Of a DNA stretch of 46,266 nucleotides, positions 12,972 to 20,732 are shown one piece after another. The position numbers and the translations under genes are program-made. How positions within the stretch are numbered: position 1 is the stretch's first letter; the number at the start of each line of letters is the position of its first letter. The stretch lies in the NCBI GenBank assembly GCA_947259645.1, contig CAMYND010000021.1, positions 1 to 46,266 on the forward strand, written 5' to 3'. This DNA comes from Thermodesulfovibrionia bacterium (GTDB lineage Bacteria > Nitrospirota > Thermodesulfovibrionia > UBA6902). The notes under the pieces were generated by a model. That model worked only from the letters and a program-made list of their open reading frames with translations, searched no databases and had not been told where the DNA came from.

Positions 12972-13559
12972 ATGAATAAAAACAGAATCAATTCAATCAT
13001 TATAGTCGGAACTCTAATATCTGTTTTAGGCTTTGCTTCCTGGTATGTCATGTACATGAACGATCTCAAAGGATCATATAATATTGATCATATTGCGGAT
13101 AGTTCAGAGCAAACTAGAGAATTAAAAGATAAGGGGATCGAGGACAGTAAGGAGCGAATTCAAAATAACAGGCTCATCGATGCGAGTAATCAAATAATTG
13201 ATCAAGAAACCCGACCTGTCTACAAACGTAATGGAAAGCGTCATAAAGAGAATGGGGAAAATACAGGAGAGGAGCTGAATACGCAATTACCCCAGGAGGA
13301 AAAGAATGCAGAATTAGAGCAGGGGTCAGAGGCAGGCACCGGGTATTTAAGCCTTGAGGATCTGGATGCAGAGAAAAAAAGAGACGAAATAAAATTTAAT
13401 CATAATAAATCTATGTCTTTAACACAAAAAGATAATACTATATCGATAACCCTGAAAAATGAAAACAGGCCAATGGAATCACCACAGGAACCTGCGGGCT
13501 TACAGGGGAAAGTTAACAGTAATACACAGCATCCAACGAGTACTATAGGTCAATGGTAA
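12972..13559 (+). CDS. Unknown membrane-anchored, charged protein
   Basis: I do not recognise this 195-residue protein. Residues about 8-28 (INSIIIVGTLISVLGFASWY) form one N-terminal transmembrane helix. The rest is hydrophilic, rich in Glu, Lys, Asn and Gln and likely disordered. It resembles single-pass accessory proteins more than an enzyme. It lies just after the last attC and no attC follows, so it may be the remnant of a terminal cassette or the first non-cassette gene. A 16-bp palindrome, AATGAAATATTTCATT at 13577-13592, lies downstream. Confidence 0.5.
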   Translation: MNKNRINSIIIVGTLISVLGFASWYVMYMNDLKGSYNIDHIADSSEQTRELKDKGIEDSKERIQNNRLIDASNQIIDQETRPVYKRNGKRHKENGENTGEELNTQLPQEEKNAELEQGSEAGTGYLSLEDLDAEKKRDEIKFNHNKSMSLTQKDNTISITLKNENRPMESPQEPAGLQGKVNSNTQHPTSTIGQW

Positions 13560-13628
13560 AATATAAATAACCAGTCAATGAAATATTTCATTTGCAAGTT
13601 TATGCATAACTATGTGTCATAATTACTG

Positions 13629-14333
13629 ATGGATAAAACTTTTTCAAGAAGACAATTTCTTCGCTTTACCGCTCTGCTCACTTTTTGCTTCCCTTTTGCC
13701 CGCGATCTCTGTTTCGCACTTGAAAAAGAGATTGGAAAAAATGATGGGCGATTTCCATTAACCATAAAGATACTGAAAGAAGCCTATAATGCGGAAATTA
13801 TAGCCCAGAAGCACTATGGAAGCTACTGCCAGAAAGCCCTTTCGGAAAGTTATGACAACATTGCCTATCTATTTTCTGCGTTGGAAGTTTCTGAGAAGAT
13901 CCATGCTGAAAATTACAAGAAACTCATTCGTTCATTAGGATCAATGCTAAAGGACCCGGAGTTTTCTTTATCAATATCTGACACAAAAACAAACCTTAAC
14001 AGAGCCGCAAAAAATGAACTAATAAAAATAACAGATACCTATCCCTACTTCTTTGAGAAATTATCAGCTGAATCACTTGATCAGGCGGTGCTTTACTGCA
14101 TGTATTCCTGGAAGTCTCATAAACAGCACGAAGAGATAATCAGTGACATAAAAAGGTACTCTGGAATATTTTTCAGACCGTTAGCGAAAAAAATTGAGAA
14201 GATGAGGCCTAATTACTATGTATGTGAAATTTGTGGCGCTACCGTGGATGAAAGGCCGAAAATGCCATGTGAAATATGCAACTATCCTCTTGCTCACTAC
14301 AAGCACCTGAAAAGGCCCGAGGTGATAAGATAA
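13629..14333 (+). CDS. Tat-exported rubrerythrin with C-terminal zinc-ribbon/rubredoxin-like domain
   Basis: The 234-residue protein starts with a twin-arginine signal (SRRQFLRFTALLTFCF), unusual for a rubrerythrin. A ferritin-like four-helix part follows, with NAEIIAQKHYGSY, EVSEKIHAENY (ExxH) and SHKQHEEII supplying diiron ligands. The C terminus has CEICGATVDERPKMPCEICNYP, a two-CxxC rubredoxin-like metal site. Rubrerythrins reduce peroxide in anaerobes. Export by Tat would put this one, already folded with metal, in the periplasm. The gene is monocistronic, with about 490 bases before the next one. Confidence 0.85.
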   Translation: MDKTFSRRQFLRFTALLTFCFPFARDLCFALEKEIGKNDGRFPLTIKILKEAYNAEIIAQKHYGSYCQKALSESYDNIAYLFSALEVSEKIHAENYKKLIRSLGSMLKDPEFSLSISDTKTNLNRAAKNELIKITDTYPYFFEKLSAESLDQAVLYCMYSWKSHKQHEEIISDIKRYSGIFFRPLAKKIEKMRPNYYVCEICGATVDERPKMPCEICNYPLAHYKHLKRPEVIR

Positions 14334-14822
14334 TGTATAACCACCGCTGAATATTGTTGAACAAAATCATGGTCACAAACGTTTAATCAGAGGCTCTTTT
14401 ATGCGCTTGACCGGATTAAGATCAACTACATCAATGAGCTTTTCTATCCCAGACCGGTTGAGCATCAGACATTATGGCGTTGTACCGGCAATGGGCAATT
14501 TCGCTAAGTTTAAATTATAAGATTATTGGCATTTAGCAGGTAATTGTTTTTACAGGGACGATATGATATAAGGGTATTGTATGACTTAAATTATCTCAAT
14601 AATTTACTATGGAAAAACCGACGGTGAAAAGACCATCCTTAGTTATGGATGCTATTTTTAAGAGAGAAAACCTGCCTGGAAGGATAGAGAAAATCTGAAT
14701 TGATACAAAGAAGAGTGTATAATTGGTCAAGTATGAATACATAACTGAGAAAGTTTTTTTAAATTCAAATAGTTTCTCAACTACAAGAACTCATAAATGT
14801 CGAAAAACATAGTGGAGGTAAC
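14334..14822. other. Non-coding gap, no assigned feature
   Basis: No gene is supported across these 489 bases. Bases about 14378-14500 can be read as a 40-codon + frame (NQRLFYALDRIKINYINELF...) without a start, and as a 30-codon - frame (MLNRSGIEKLIDVV...). Neither is recognised, and either could be a gene remnant. AT-rich sequence and AGTGGAGG before the next ATG are the only other signals. Confidence 0.4.
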
Positions 14823-15254
14823 ATGAAGAAATACATACTATTATTAATTATTGTCAGTTTTTCATTTTTAAGCTTTGCCGATGCTGAAAAGCCAACATGG
14901 GCCGGAAAAAGCAAGGAAGCCAAAGAACAGATGAAATCTCAAAAAAGGGAAATGAAAGAGCGATATGGTGACTCTGATACAGAGGAAAATGATAATGACG
15001 AAGAAGATGACATGAGAGAAGAGATGAAAGAGCGGGATGATGACTCTGATGGCGACGATAGTAAACGTGATAAAAAAGATAAATATAAAAAAGAAAAGAA
15101 AAATAAAGAACTGAAAAAAGACAATATCCCAAAAGGGCTGGAGAAACAAAAAGAAAAAAAATCGCTTCAGGAACAAAAGGAATTAGGTAAAGGTTCAGAG
15201 ATGGGACAAGAGTCCAGGCAGCAACGAAAAAAGTGGTGGAAGTTCTGGGAATAA
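14823..15254 (+). CDS. Secreted highly charged low-complexity protein
   Basis: The 143-residue protein has a clear signal peptide (MKKYILLLIIVSFSFLSFADA). The remainder is almost entirely charged: an Asp/Glu-rich block (about 50-80), a Lys-rich block (about 80-125), then GKGSEMGQESRQQRKKWWKFW at the C terminus. KGLEKQ and GSEMGQ motifs with a terminal aromatic KKWWKFW occur in small periplasmic proteins of many proteobacteria; their function is unknown to me. GGAGG precedes the ATG by 5 bases. Confidence 0.65.
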   Translation: MKKYILLLIIVSFSFLSFADAEKPTWAGKSKEAKEQMKSQKREMKERYGDSDTEENDNDEEDDMREEMKERDDDSDGDDSKRDKKDKYKKEKKNKELKKDNIPKGLEKQKEKKSLQEQKELGKGSEMGQESRQQRKKWWKFWE

Positions 15255-15366
15255 ATCTAATAACAGTACAGAGTGAATAATCTCGAGAATGGTCACATAT
15301 AGACGTTATAAAAGCACTATCTGAATCAGGAATAATAAATATTTTTACTGAATGAAGGAGGCAGCC

Positions 15367-15672
15367 ATGACAGACAAACCACAAGGAAAAGAAGATGAAT
15401 ATATTGCACGAAAGGAATATGAGAAGCTGAAAAAGCTTGAAGAAGATAAAAACAGCCAACTTGCTTCTGATGAGAAAAAGAGTCTTAAAGAATTGCATCA
15501 TATGAGGTGCCCGAAGTGCGGCATGCAGCTGATAACAATTAACTACAAAGACATTGAGGTCGATAAATGCTCAGAATGTCAGGGTGTATGGCTTGATGCT
15601 GGAGAACTTGAAGCGGTATCAAAACTTGGAACATCGTCGATTGACAAACTGTTCAGCGTATTTAGAAAATAG
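15367..15672 (+). CDS. TFIIB-type zinc ribbon protein
   Basis: From ATG 15367 the protein has 101 residues. An upstream in-frame ATG at 15352 contains the GGAGG ribosome site and is rejected. The N-terminal half is a charged helix. The C-terminal half has CPKCGMQLITINYKDIEVDKC and then SECQGVWLDAGELEAV, the CxxC...CxxC pattern of the zf-TFIIB (PF13453) family. It should bind one zinc. Partners and target are unknown. Confidence 0.85.
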   Translation: MTDKPQGKEDEYIARKEYEKLKKLEEDKNSQLASDEKKSLKELHHMRCPKCGMQLITINYKDIEVDKCSECQGVWLDAGELEAVSKLGTSSIDKLFSVFRK

Positions 15673-15749
15673 GTTTAGACTGTTTTCACGGTCTTGATGC
15701 TCTTATAACGTGCAGATGTTATTGATTTCTGGAGTTCGAGGTATTATGT

Positions 15750-16370
15750 ATGCGAGTTTTAAAACATCTCTTTGAAAATAATCGAAAATGGGCAGAGAAT
15801 ATTAAAAAGAGTGACCCTGATTTTTTCACAAGACGTGCCAAACAACAAGACGCGGAATATTTGTGGATTGGCTGTTCTGATAGCCGTTTGCCGGCCATGG
15901 AAATTGTTGATGTGCTGCCCGGACAAATATTTGTTCACAGGAATATCGCAAATTTAGTTATTCAGACTGATATGAACTGTCTGTCTGTAATTCAATATGC
16001 GGTATCTGTTTTGAAAGTAAAGCATATCATTGTATGCGGGCATTATGGTTGCGGTGGGGTTCAGGCTGCCATTGAGAACACGGGAGATGGAGTGCTTGAT
16101 AACTGGCTTATGCAGATCAAAAATGTATATCAGAAACACCAGGCAAAGATCGACGCCCTTAAGAATACCAGTGACAAAATAGATTTGCTGTGTGAACTCA
16201 ATGTCATTCAGCAGGTCAGGAATGTATGCACTACGACAATAGTACAGAAGGCGTGGAAAGCTGGTCAGGAATTAGCAGTGCACGGATGGATATATAACAT
16301 TAGAGACGGGCTGTTAAAGGATTTAGATCTGTGCGTGACCTCGTCAGCTGAAATATCAGAAATTCAATGA
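15750..16370 (+). CDS. Beta-class carbonic anhydrase
   Basis: The 206-residue protein interconverts CO2 and bicarbonate. Zinc and proton-relay residues are present: C42, D44 and R46 in GCSDSR, and H98 and C101 in CGHYGCGG. The length and the C-terminal WIYNIRDGLLKDL segment match cytoplasmic bacterial beta-carbonic anhydrases. No signal peptide is present. An ATG at 15746 is in a different frame and closes quickly, so 15750 is chosen. The gene converges on the SH3 gene at 16380. Confidence 0.95.
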   Translation: MRVLKHLFENNRKWAENIKKSDPDFFTRRAKQQDAEYLWIGCSDSRLPAMEIVDVLPGQIFVHRNIANLVIQTDMNCLSVIQYAVSVLKVKHIIVCGHYGCGGVQAAIENTGDGVLDNWLMQIKNVYQKHQAKIDALKNTSDKIDLLCELNVIQQVRNVCTTTIVQKAWKAGQELAVHGWIYNIRDGLLKDLDLCVTSSAEISEIQ

Positions 16371-16379
16371 ATGTAGTCC

Positions 16380-16823
16380 CTACTGAATCCAGAGCAGCTG
16401 CTTGTATACCCATCCTTCACTGCCGAATTCGTCTACAACGTGTACCCATTTGCCCTTTGTTTTTAATATCTTGAAAGCATCATACTTCATTGCCCGGGCC
16501 ATTGCTGTTTTCTTATAGGTGGTGCCGGGTCCTCTCCTGATATTTATGCTATCCTTTTTGGCGGAAGCACAGGTGAACGAGCCCGTAACAAGTTTTTTGT
16601 ATATCCAGTGAACATCTCCGTCCAAGTCCTTCACTTTATACCAGTTGCCTTTTTGCTGCATTTTCTTTAATGGCATGAACTTGAACACTTCCCATGTCTT
16701 TGCGTACTTTGTACCGGGGCCTTTTCTCAGGTTGGCCTCAGGAGCGTTGACACAGAGAGCGCTGGCAGCTGTACTCATGAATAAGGTGAAGATTACTGTA
16801 AGGATGAAAATTAACCTGCTCAT
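16380..16823 (-). CDS. Exported protein with two SH3b domains
   Basis: The 147-residue protein has a signal peptide (MSRLIFILTVIFTLFMSTAASA) and two bacterial SH3 domains. The first, about residues 25-80, has ANLRKGPGTKYAKTWEV and WYKVKDLDGDVHWIYKKLV. The second, about 84-146, has INIRRGPGTTYKKTAMA and WVHVVDEFGSEGWVYKQLL. Such proteins usually bind peptidoglycan or guide hydrolases in the periplasm. It has no catalytic domain. It is expressed away from the carbonic anhydrase and in the same direction as the protease upstream. Confidence 0.85.
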   Translation of the reverse strand: MSRLIFILTVIFTLFMSTAASALCVNAPEANLRKGPGTKYAKTWEVFKFMPLKKMQQKGNWYKVKDLDGDVHWIYKKLVTGSFTCASAKKDSINIRRGPGTTYKKTAMARAMKYDAFKILKTKGKWVHVVDEFGSEGWVYKQLLWIQ

Positions 16824-16925
16824 AAAACACTCCTGTACACGAAATTGTACTACTAGGTTACCATTTCCTAGAAAGAAATGGCTTGGCTATGAAAGGATGA
16901 AATGTAACAGTGCTCTCATTATATT

Positions 16926-17798
16926 TTACCGCCACTCAAGCGGGACAGAATGTTCGCTGGCATAGACTTTTAGCCTGTTATAGAGATAATCAGCTCTGCT
17001 GTACTGCTTTTCAATAAACTTCCGTACTCGTTTCATTTGACTCGTATACGCACCCTTATAGCGATATTGAGACCGGTATTCTGCCCATGCATCTTTCATC
17101 GCTTTAAACCGGTGGAATGTGTTTCTCCACCATGACTCGTCATGTCCTGCGGGCCTTAAGGGACTTTTCGGCAATTCCTCCAGTATGACGGCCTTTCGAA
17201 CACTGTCCAGCTGCATGGAGTACTTCCCCATGAAATCCATGCCCACAAGCCCCTCAAACCCCGGGATGTCCAGCGCTGATATTGTAGTAGGGATAAAGGT
17301 ATCTTCCGCTTCTCCAACCTGAATTGAATCAATAATCGTAAAGATGGCAGGCGTTGTTCCCCCTATCCCGCCTGCAAGGGTCATTAAATTGCCTTCATCG
17401 TTTTCGAGAATGCCCAGTTTTTCGGCAAGTTTAGTTGAGATGAGCATTCCCGGGGCCCCGGTGTCAAGGAGCATGGGTACTGTTATGCTCCGGTTAAATG
17501 TTACAGGAATTATGATTCTTCTGGCAGTTCTGCCGTAGGGTATCACATATTTTTTTACTTTCTGCGGGGGTACTTCAAGGAAAGGTCTTTGTGCTCTCCC
17601 GCTGCTCTGCGAGTCCTCTTTAAGATCTGTGGATTTACCTGATGAAGAACCCCCGTACTTCTGGAGGTCATCATTGGTAAAATGTTGGGCATAGAGGGAT
17701 TGTACCTGCTCTTCTGATCCGGCTACCCCTGCTACCAGAAGGAATACCAGAAGTGCCGCTCGGAACAAGCTCATATAATACCTTGTTTTAAAGTGCAA
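16926..17798 (-). CDS. Exported retropepsin-like aspartic protease
   Basis: The protein has 290 residues from ATG 17798; Met9 (17774) gives a cleaner signal peptide (MSLFRAALLVFLLVAGVAGS) and may be the real start. After a low-complexity linker (about 45-75) comes one retropepsin domain with the active-site triad D112-T-G in PMLLDTGAPGMLI and the later GFEGLVGMDFMGKYSMQLD motif. One aspartate per chain means activity needs a dimer. The C-terminal part is helical and basic. It should act in the periplasm; its substrate is unknown. Confidence 0.8.
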   Translation of the reverse strand: MHFKTRYYMSLFRAALLVFLLVAGVAGSEEQVQSLYAQHFTNDDLQKYGGSSSGKSTDLKEDSQSSGRAQRPFLEVPPQKVKKYVIPYGRTARRIIIPVTFNRSITVPMLLDTGAPGMLISTKLAEKLGILENDEGNLMTLAGGIGGTTPAIFTIIDSIQVGEAEDTFIPTTISALDIPGFEGLVGMDFMGKYSMQLDSVRKAVILEELPKSPLRPAGHDESWWRNTFHRFKAMKDAWAEYRSQYRYKGAYTSQMKRVRKFIEKQYSRADYLYNRLKVYASEHSVPLEWR

Positions 17799-17994
17799 TT
17801 TTTACTTCCATCGTTAGTCTGTACTCTGCAGGCCGATTTTGTGGCCACACTATATACATCGGATTCTCTGCGCAAAATATTTAGATTTCAGTGGCCATAT
17901 CCTCTATTTTTCTGTCTGCAATTGTGCGCCCCCCTTTCCATGTATGATGTTTTGTAATACAATGGTACATAGGGGAAAACAGAGGGAGGAGTTT

Positions 17995-18633
17995 ATGGTT
18001 CGGAACGTTTTCTGCTTTTTTTGCATAGCTCTTGCAATAGGCTGCGTCGAAGTTGATGAAACAGCCTTTTCTCCGGTGCTGAAGGAAGAAGAGAATACAT
18101 ACATAGTGGATAGGACAGGAGATCGATGGGATATTAGCCAGGCCCTCTCTCTCGGGTTCAAGCCTGACAAATTTCAGTATGGTCTCGGCAAGGATACATT
18201 TACTCCCCTCGATGACACGTATTTGAGCAGTGACAGCAGAAATGTGCCGGAAAGTCTCAGGGTAATCGGGGTGGCAGAGGGGAATGATTCGCGTGCCTAT
18301 TCAGTATCGCGACTGAAACGTCATGAGATTTCAAACAGCATGCTCAGCAATAAACCCGTGGCAGTTGGATATTGACCACTTGCTGATTTAGCGGCTGTGT
18401 ACAGCCGCACGATTGATGACCAGGTTTTGACGATTGTGCCATCGGGTTGGACGTACGATAATACCTTCGTGCTCTACGATCGTGAAACAGAAACGCTCTG
18501 GTTTCCGTATAAAAAGGGGCTCAAGGGGATTCAGGGCAGATACTACAACCGCTGGCTTCCCAAACTGGATTCTGAAGACACGACCTGGGGCAGGTGGCTG
18601 AACAGGTATCCCGACACACAGATTTTAAAGTAG
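17995..18633 (+). CDS. DUF3179 family candidate selenoprotein (in-frame TGA read as Sec127)
   Basis: Two frames, 17995-18372 and 18376-18633, are separated only by TGA at 18373-18375 and continue in the same phase. Together they form one DUF3179 domain: VIGVAEGNDSRAYSVSRLKRHEISN, then KPVAVGY-U-PLADLAAVYSRT, then TFVLYDRETETLWFP and TTWGRWLNRYPDTQIL. The family normally has Cys in the YCPL motif, exactly where the TGA lies; its second Cys is Ala here. A hairpin at 18391-18408 has SECIS features. With Sec the protein has 212 residues. GGGAGGA precedes ATG 17995. The N terminus is a short hydrophobic signal ending in IGC, a weak lipobox. A nonsense mutation is the alternative. Confidence 0.75.
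18391..18408 (+). promoter_or_regulatory. Putative bacterial SECIS hairpin
   Basis: GCGGCTG (18391-18397) and CAGCCGC (18402-18408) form a perfect 7-bp stem with the four-base loop TGTA. The loop begins 23 bases after the TGA, and its second base is G, as bacterial SECIS elements require near the start of the apical loop. The stem lies inside the coding frame (AAVYSR). No T-run follows, so it is not a normal terminator. Confidence 0.65.
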
Positions 18634-18645
18634 ACAGGAAAGGTT

Positions 18646-18960
18646 ATGCAGCGAAGACAGGCGAAAAGAATAAATGTCAAAATTGAGGCGATGTTTCACT
18701 GCGGCAACAAGGTCTGCAATGGGGTTGTAACAAATATCTCCGAAAAGGGGATGTTCATAGACACGAAACTGGTGTTTCCCGTTGACATGAATTTTGACCT
18801 GATAATCCCCTTTCGTGACAGCCGGTTAAGGTTCCCTGTTAAAATCACCAGACTGCAGAAGGCTCAGGGAAAATACGTGGGATTAGGCCTGGAAATAGCC
18901 GGCTCCCATGAGCATTACATTGACTATGTCAGTAAGCTCAGAGAGTTACAGGGAAAATGA
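18646..18960 (+). CDS. PilZ domain protein
   Basis: This 104-residue protein is a single PilZ domain. The N-terminal RRQAKRINVKIEAMF carries the basic RxxxR-type motif, and VTNISEKGMFI matches the D/NxSxxG motif that contacts cyclic di-GMP. The rest is the beta-barrel (LIIPFRDSRLRFPVKITRL, KYVGLGLEI). It is a likely c-di-GMP receptor acting on an unknown partner. The gene begins 12 bases after the DUF3179 gene and is probably cotranscribed. Confidence 0.9.
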   Translation: MQRRQAKRINVKIEAMFHCGNKVCNGVVTNISEKGMFIDTKLVFPVDMNFDLIIPFRDSRLRFPVKITRLQKAQGKYVGLGLEIAGSHEHYIDYVSKLRELQGK

Positions 18961-19094
18961 GCTGATACCTGTCTGCCCTCCTGTCCTGCCTCAAAAACCT
19001 TCTCTTTTTGCTTCTTCAGGGGAATATCTGAAAAGAGGCTTTCCAGATTCGCTTAATTGAAAGTTATGACTGTCATAGAGTATGATTAGGAGTT

Positions 19095-20108
19095 ATGTTT
19101 CAGAGTTTTAATTCAACAGGAATAGGAAGTTTACCGCACCTTGACGCTGCTGAAGCCTGCAGGGTTATTCTCGATTCTGTGGATATTCCCTTCTGGCCGC
19201 AGCTGCCCCACAGAAGTTTTTTAGAGCTCATGGTGCCTCAATATTCAGAGGGCTTCCCCTTTGTGAAGGTTGAAGACGAGGATATTTATGCTGGAGAGGC
19301 TGATGAAAAAGAGCTTTCCCGGTTTTACGAGGCTGTTGCAGACAATTCAGGATTTCCGATCTCTGAAAAGTATGCGGCTGGATTCTACGCGTTTCTAAAT
19401 ATTATCAGTAAGGAGAACCTTAAGTTCAGTGTTCTCAAGGGGCACATTACAGGGCCGATGACGTTTGCCCTTTCCCTTACAGACAGGGAAAAGCGGCCAG
19501 TTTTTTTTGATGAAGAAATGCGGGAGCTTACCCTTGAACTGCTCAAAGGAAAAGTAACATGGCAGCTGGAAATGCTCAAACCCTACGCTGATAAGGTGCT
19601 CATTTTCATAGATGAACCGATCCTTTCAGCCCTCGGGACATCAGCATATCTTGGTGTAAGTAATGAAGAAACCTTGAGAATGCTCACAGCGATAGTTACC
19701 CACATCCAGCAGTCAGGGGGTATAGCCGGAATCCATTGCTGTGGTAAGGCTGACTGGCCTCTTGTATTGGCCTCAGGTATAGATGTGTTTAACTATGATG
19801 CCTACTTTTTCTGGGATTCATTAAGTTTATACCCTGAGGAACTGAAGGCATTTATAAATAAAAAAGGGTATATAGCATGCGGCATCGTGCCTACGAACGA
19901 CGCGATAGGAGATGTGGACCTCCAGGGTCTGAAAGAACAGCTTGAACGGGGCCTGACCTCCCTTGAACATACAGGAATTCCAAAAGAAAACCTCAGAGAC
20001 CAGATACTTCTGACTCCCTCATGTGGAACAGGTTCACTGGATACTGAAAACGCGCTCAAGGCATTCAGGCTGCTCAAGGAATTGAGAAACAGTTATGTCG
20101 AGGGCTAA
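19095..20108 (+). CDS. Core MetE-type methionine synthase (folate-independent)
   Basis: The 337-residue protein is about half the length of MetE and has only the C-terminal catalytic barrel. TGIGSLPH opens it, IDEP is at about 172-175, the zinc ligands are in GIHCCGKADW (H214, C215 or C216) and TPSCGTGSLD (C310), and the DVFNYDAY strand precedes the end. Such core-MetE proteins transfer a methyl group to homocysteine using a methylated corrinoid donor in place of folate; the donor here is unknown. It overlaps tmk by 14 bases and appears to head the operon. Confidence 0.75.
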   Translation: MFQSFNSTGIGSLPHLDAAEACRVILDSVDIPFWPQLPHRSFLELMVPQYSEGFPFVKVEDEDIYAGEADEKELSRFYEAVADNSGFPISEKYAAGFYAFLNIISKENLKFSVLKGHITGPMTFALSLTDREKRPVFFDEEMRELTLELLKGKVTWQLEMLKPYADKVLIFIDEPILSALGTSAYLGVSNEETLRMLTAIVTHIQQSGGIAGIHCCGKADWPLVLASGIDVFNYDAYFFWDSLSLYPEELKAFINKKGYIACGIVPTNDAIGDVDLQGLKEQLERGLTSLEHTGIPKENLRDQILLTPSCGTGSLDTENALKAFRLLKELRNSYVEG

Positions 20109-20727
20109 GGGGTTTATATCTTTTGAAGGCGTTGAGGGAGCAGGGAAAAGCACACAGGTAAAACTCCTTGCTGATTTTCTCCGTTCAGCCGGGCATGATG
20201 TTATTGAGACAGTAGAGCCCGGCGGCACTAAAATCGGCGGGGAGATCAGAAAGCTGCTTCTTGAACCCCGGAACCAGATGGACCCCCTGGCTGAGCTGCT
20301 CCTTTATTATGCATCCCGGGCGCAGCATGTGAGAGAAGTCATATACCCTGCAATCCTGGGAAAAAAGATTGTTATTACTGATCGGTTTATCGACTCAACA
20401 GTTGCCTATCAGGGGCATGCACGGGGCCTTGATCTACAGATTATAGAGACGCTGAATGAAATAGTTGCCCCTGACATCAAACCGTTCCTTACCATATTAC
20501 TTGATATGGATGTTGAGGAGGGGCTGAGGAGAAACAGGCAGGCTCGTAAAGAAGACCGGTTTGAAATGGAGGCAGTAGAGTTTCATAACCGTGTCAGAAG
20601 CGGTTTTCTGCAGATTGCCAGGGAAGAACCGGAGAGGGTAAAAGTAGTTGATGCTTCCCGGAATACGGATGAAGTAACCAGGGTTATAATAGATATTATA
20701 AAGGAGACGCTGGGTGAAACTCAGTAA
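20095..20727 (+). CDS. tmk: Thymidylate kinase
   Basis: The 210-residue enzyme phosphorylates dTMP to dTDP for DNA synthesis. Motifs: P-loop FEGVEGAGKSTQ at residues about 8-19, DRFIDSTVAYQGHARGLD for substrate binding, and the LID region RRNRQARKEDRFE with catalytic Arg residues. The length is typical. It overlaps the preceding gene and is followed 5 bases later by holB, a tmk-holB-PSP1 order common in bacteria. Confidence 0.95.
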   Translation: MSRAKGFISFEGVEGAGKSTQVKLLADFLRSAGHDVIETVEPGGTKIGGEIRKLLLEPRNQMDPLAELLLYYASRAQHVREVIYPAILGKKIVITDRFIDSTVAYQGHARGLDLQIIETLNEIVAPDIKPFLTILLDMDVEEGLRRNRQARKEDRFEMEAVEFHNRVRSGFLQIAREEPERVKVVDASRNTDEVTRVIIDIIKETLGETQ

Positions 20728-20732
20728 CTGCC

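Noticed and set aside
12793-12975. Small membrane protein gene
   Set aside because: The frame lies almost wholly in attC 16; its hydrophobic run comes from the AT-rich loop.
14378-14500. Gene fragment in the gap before the charged protein
   Set aside because: Both strands can be read as short frames, neither with a start signal nor a recognised family.
14854-15501. Large - strand frames rich in Phe, Ser and Leu
   Set aside because: They are the antisense of the Lys/Glu/Asp-rich gene at 14823-15254, whose codon bias keeps the reverse frames open.
18391-18408. Rho-independent terminator
   Set aside because: No T-run follows, coding with family similarity continues through and beyond it, and the next gene is in the same direction.
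17839-18633. Two separate genes, 17839-18375 and 18397-18633
   Set aside because: The two frames are in phase, separated only by TGA, and together form one DUF3179 domain. The first has a better start at 17995, and the second has no ribosome site.
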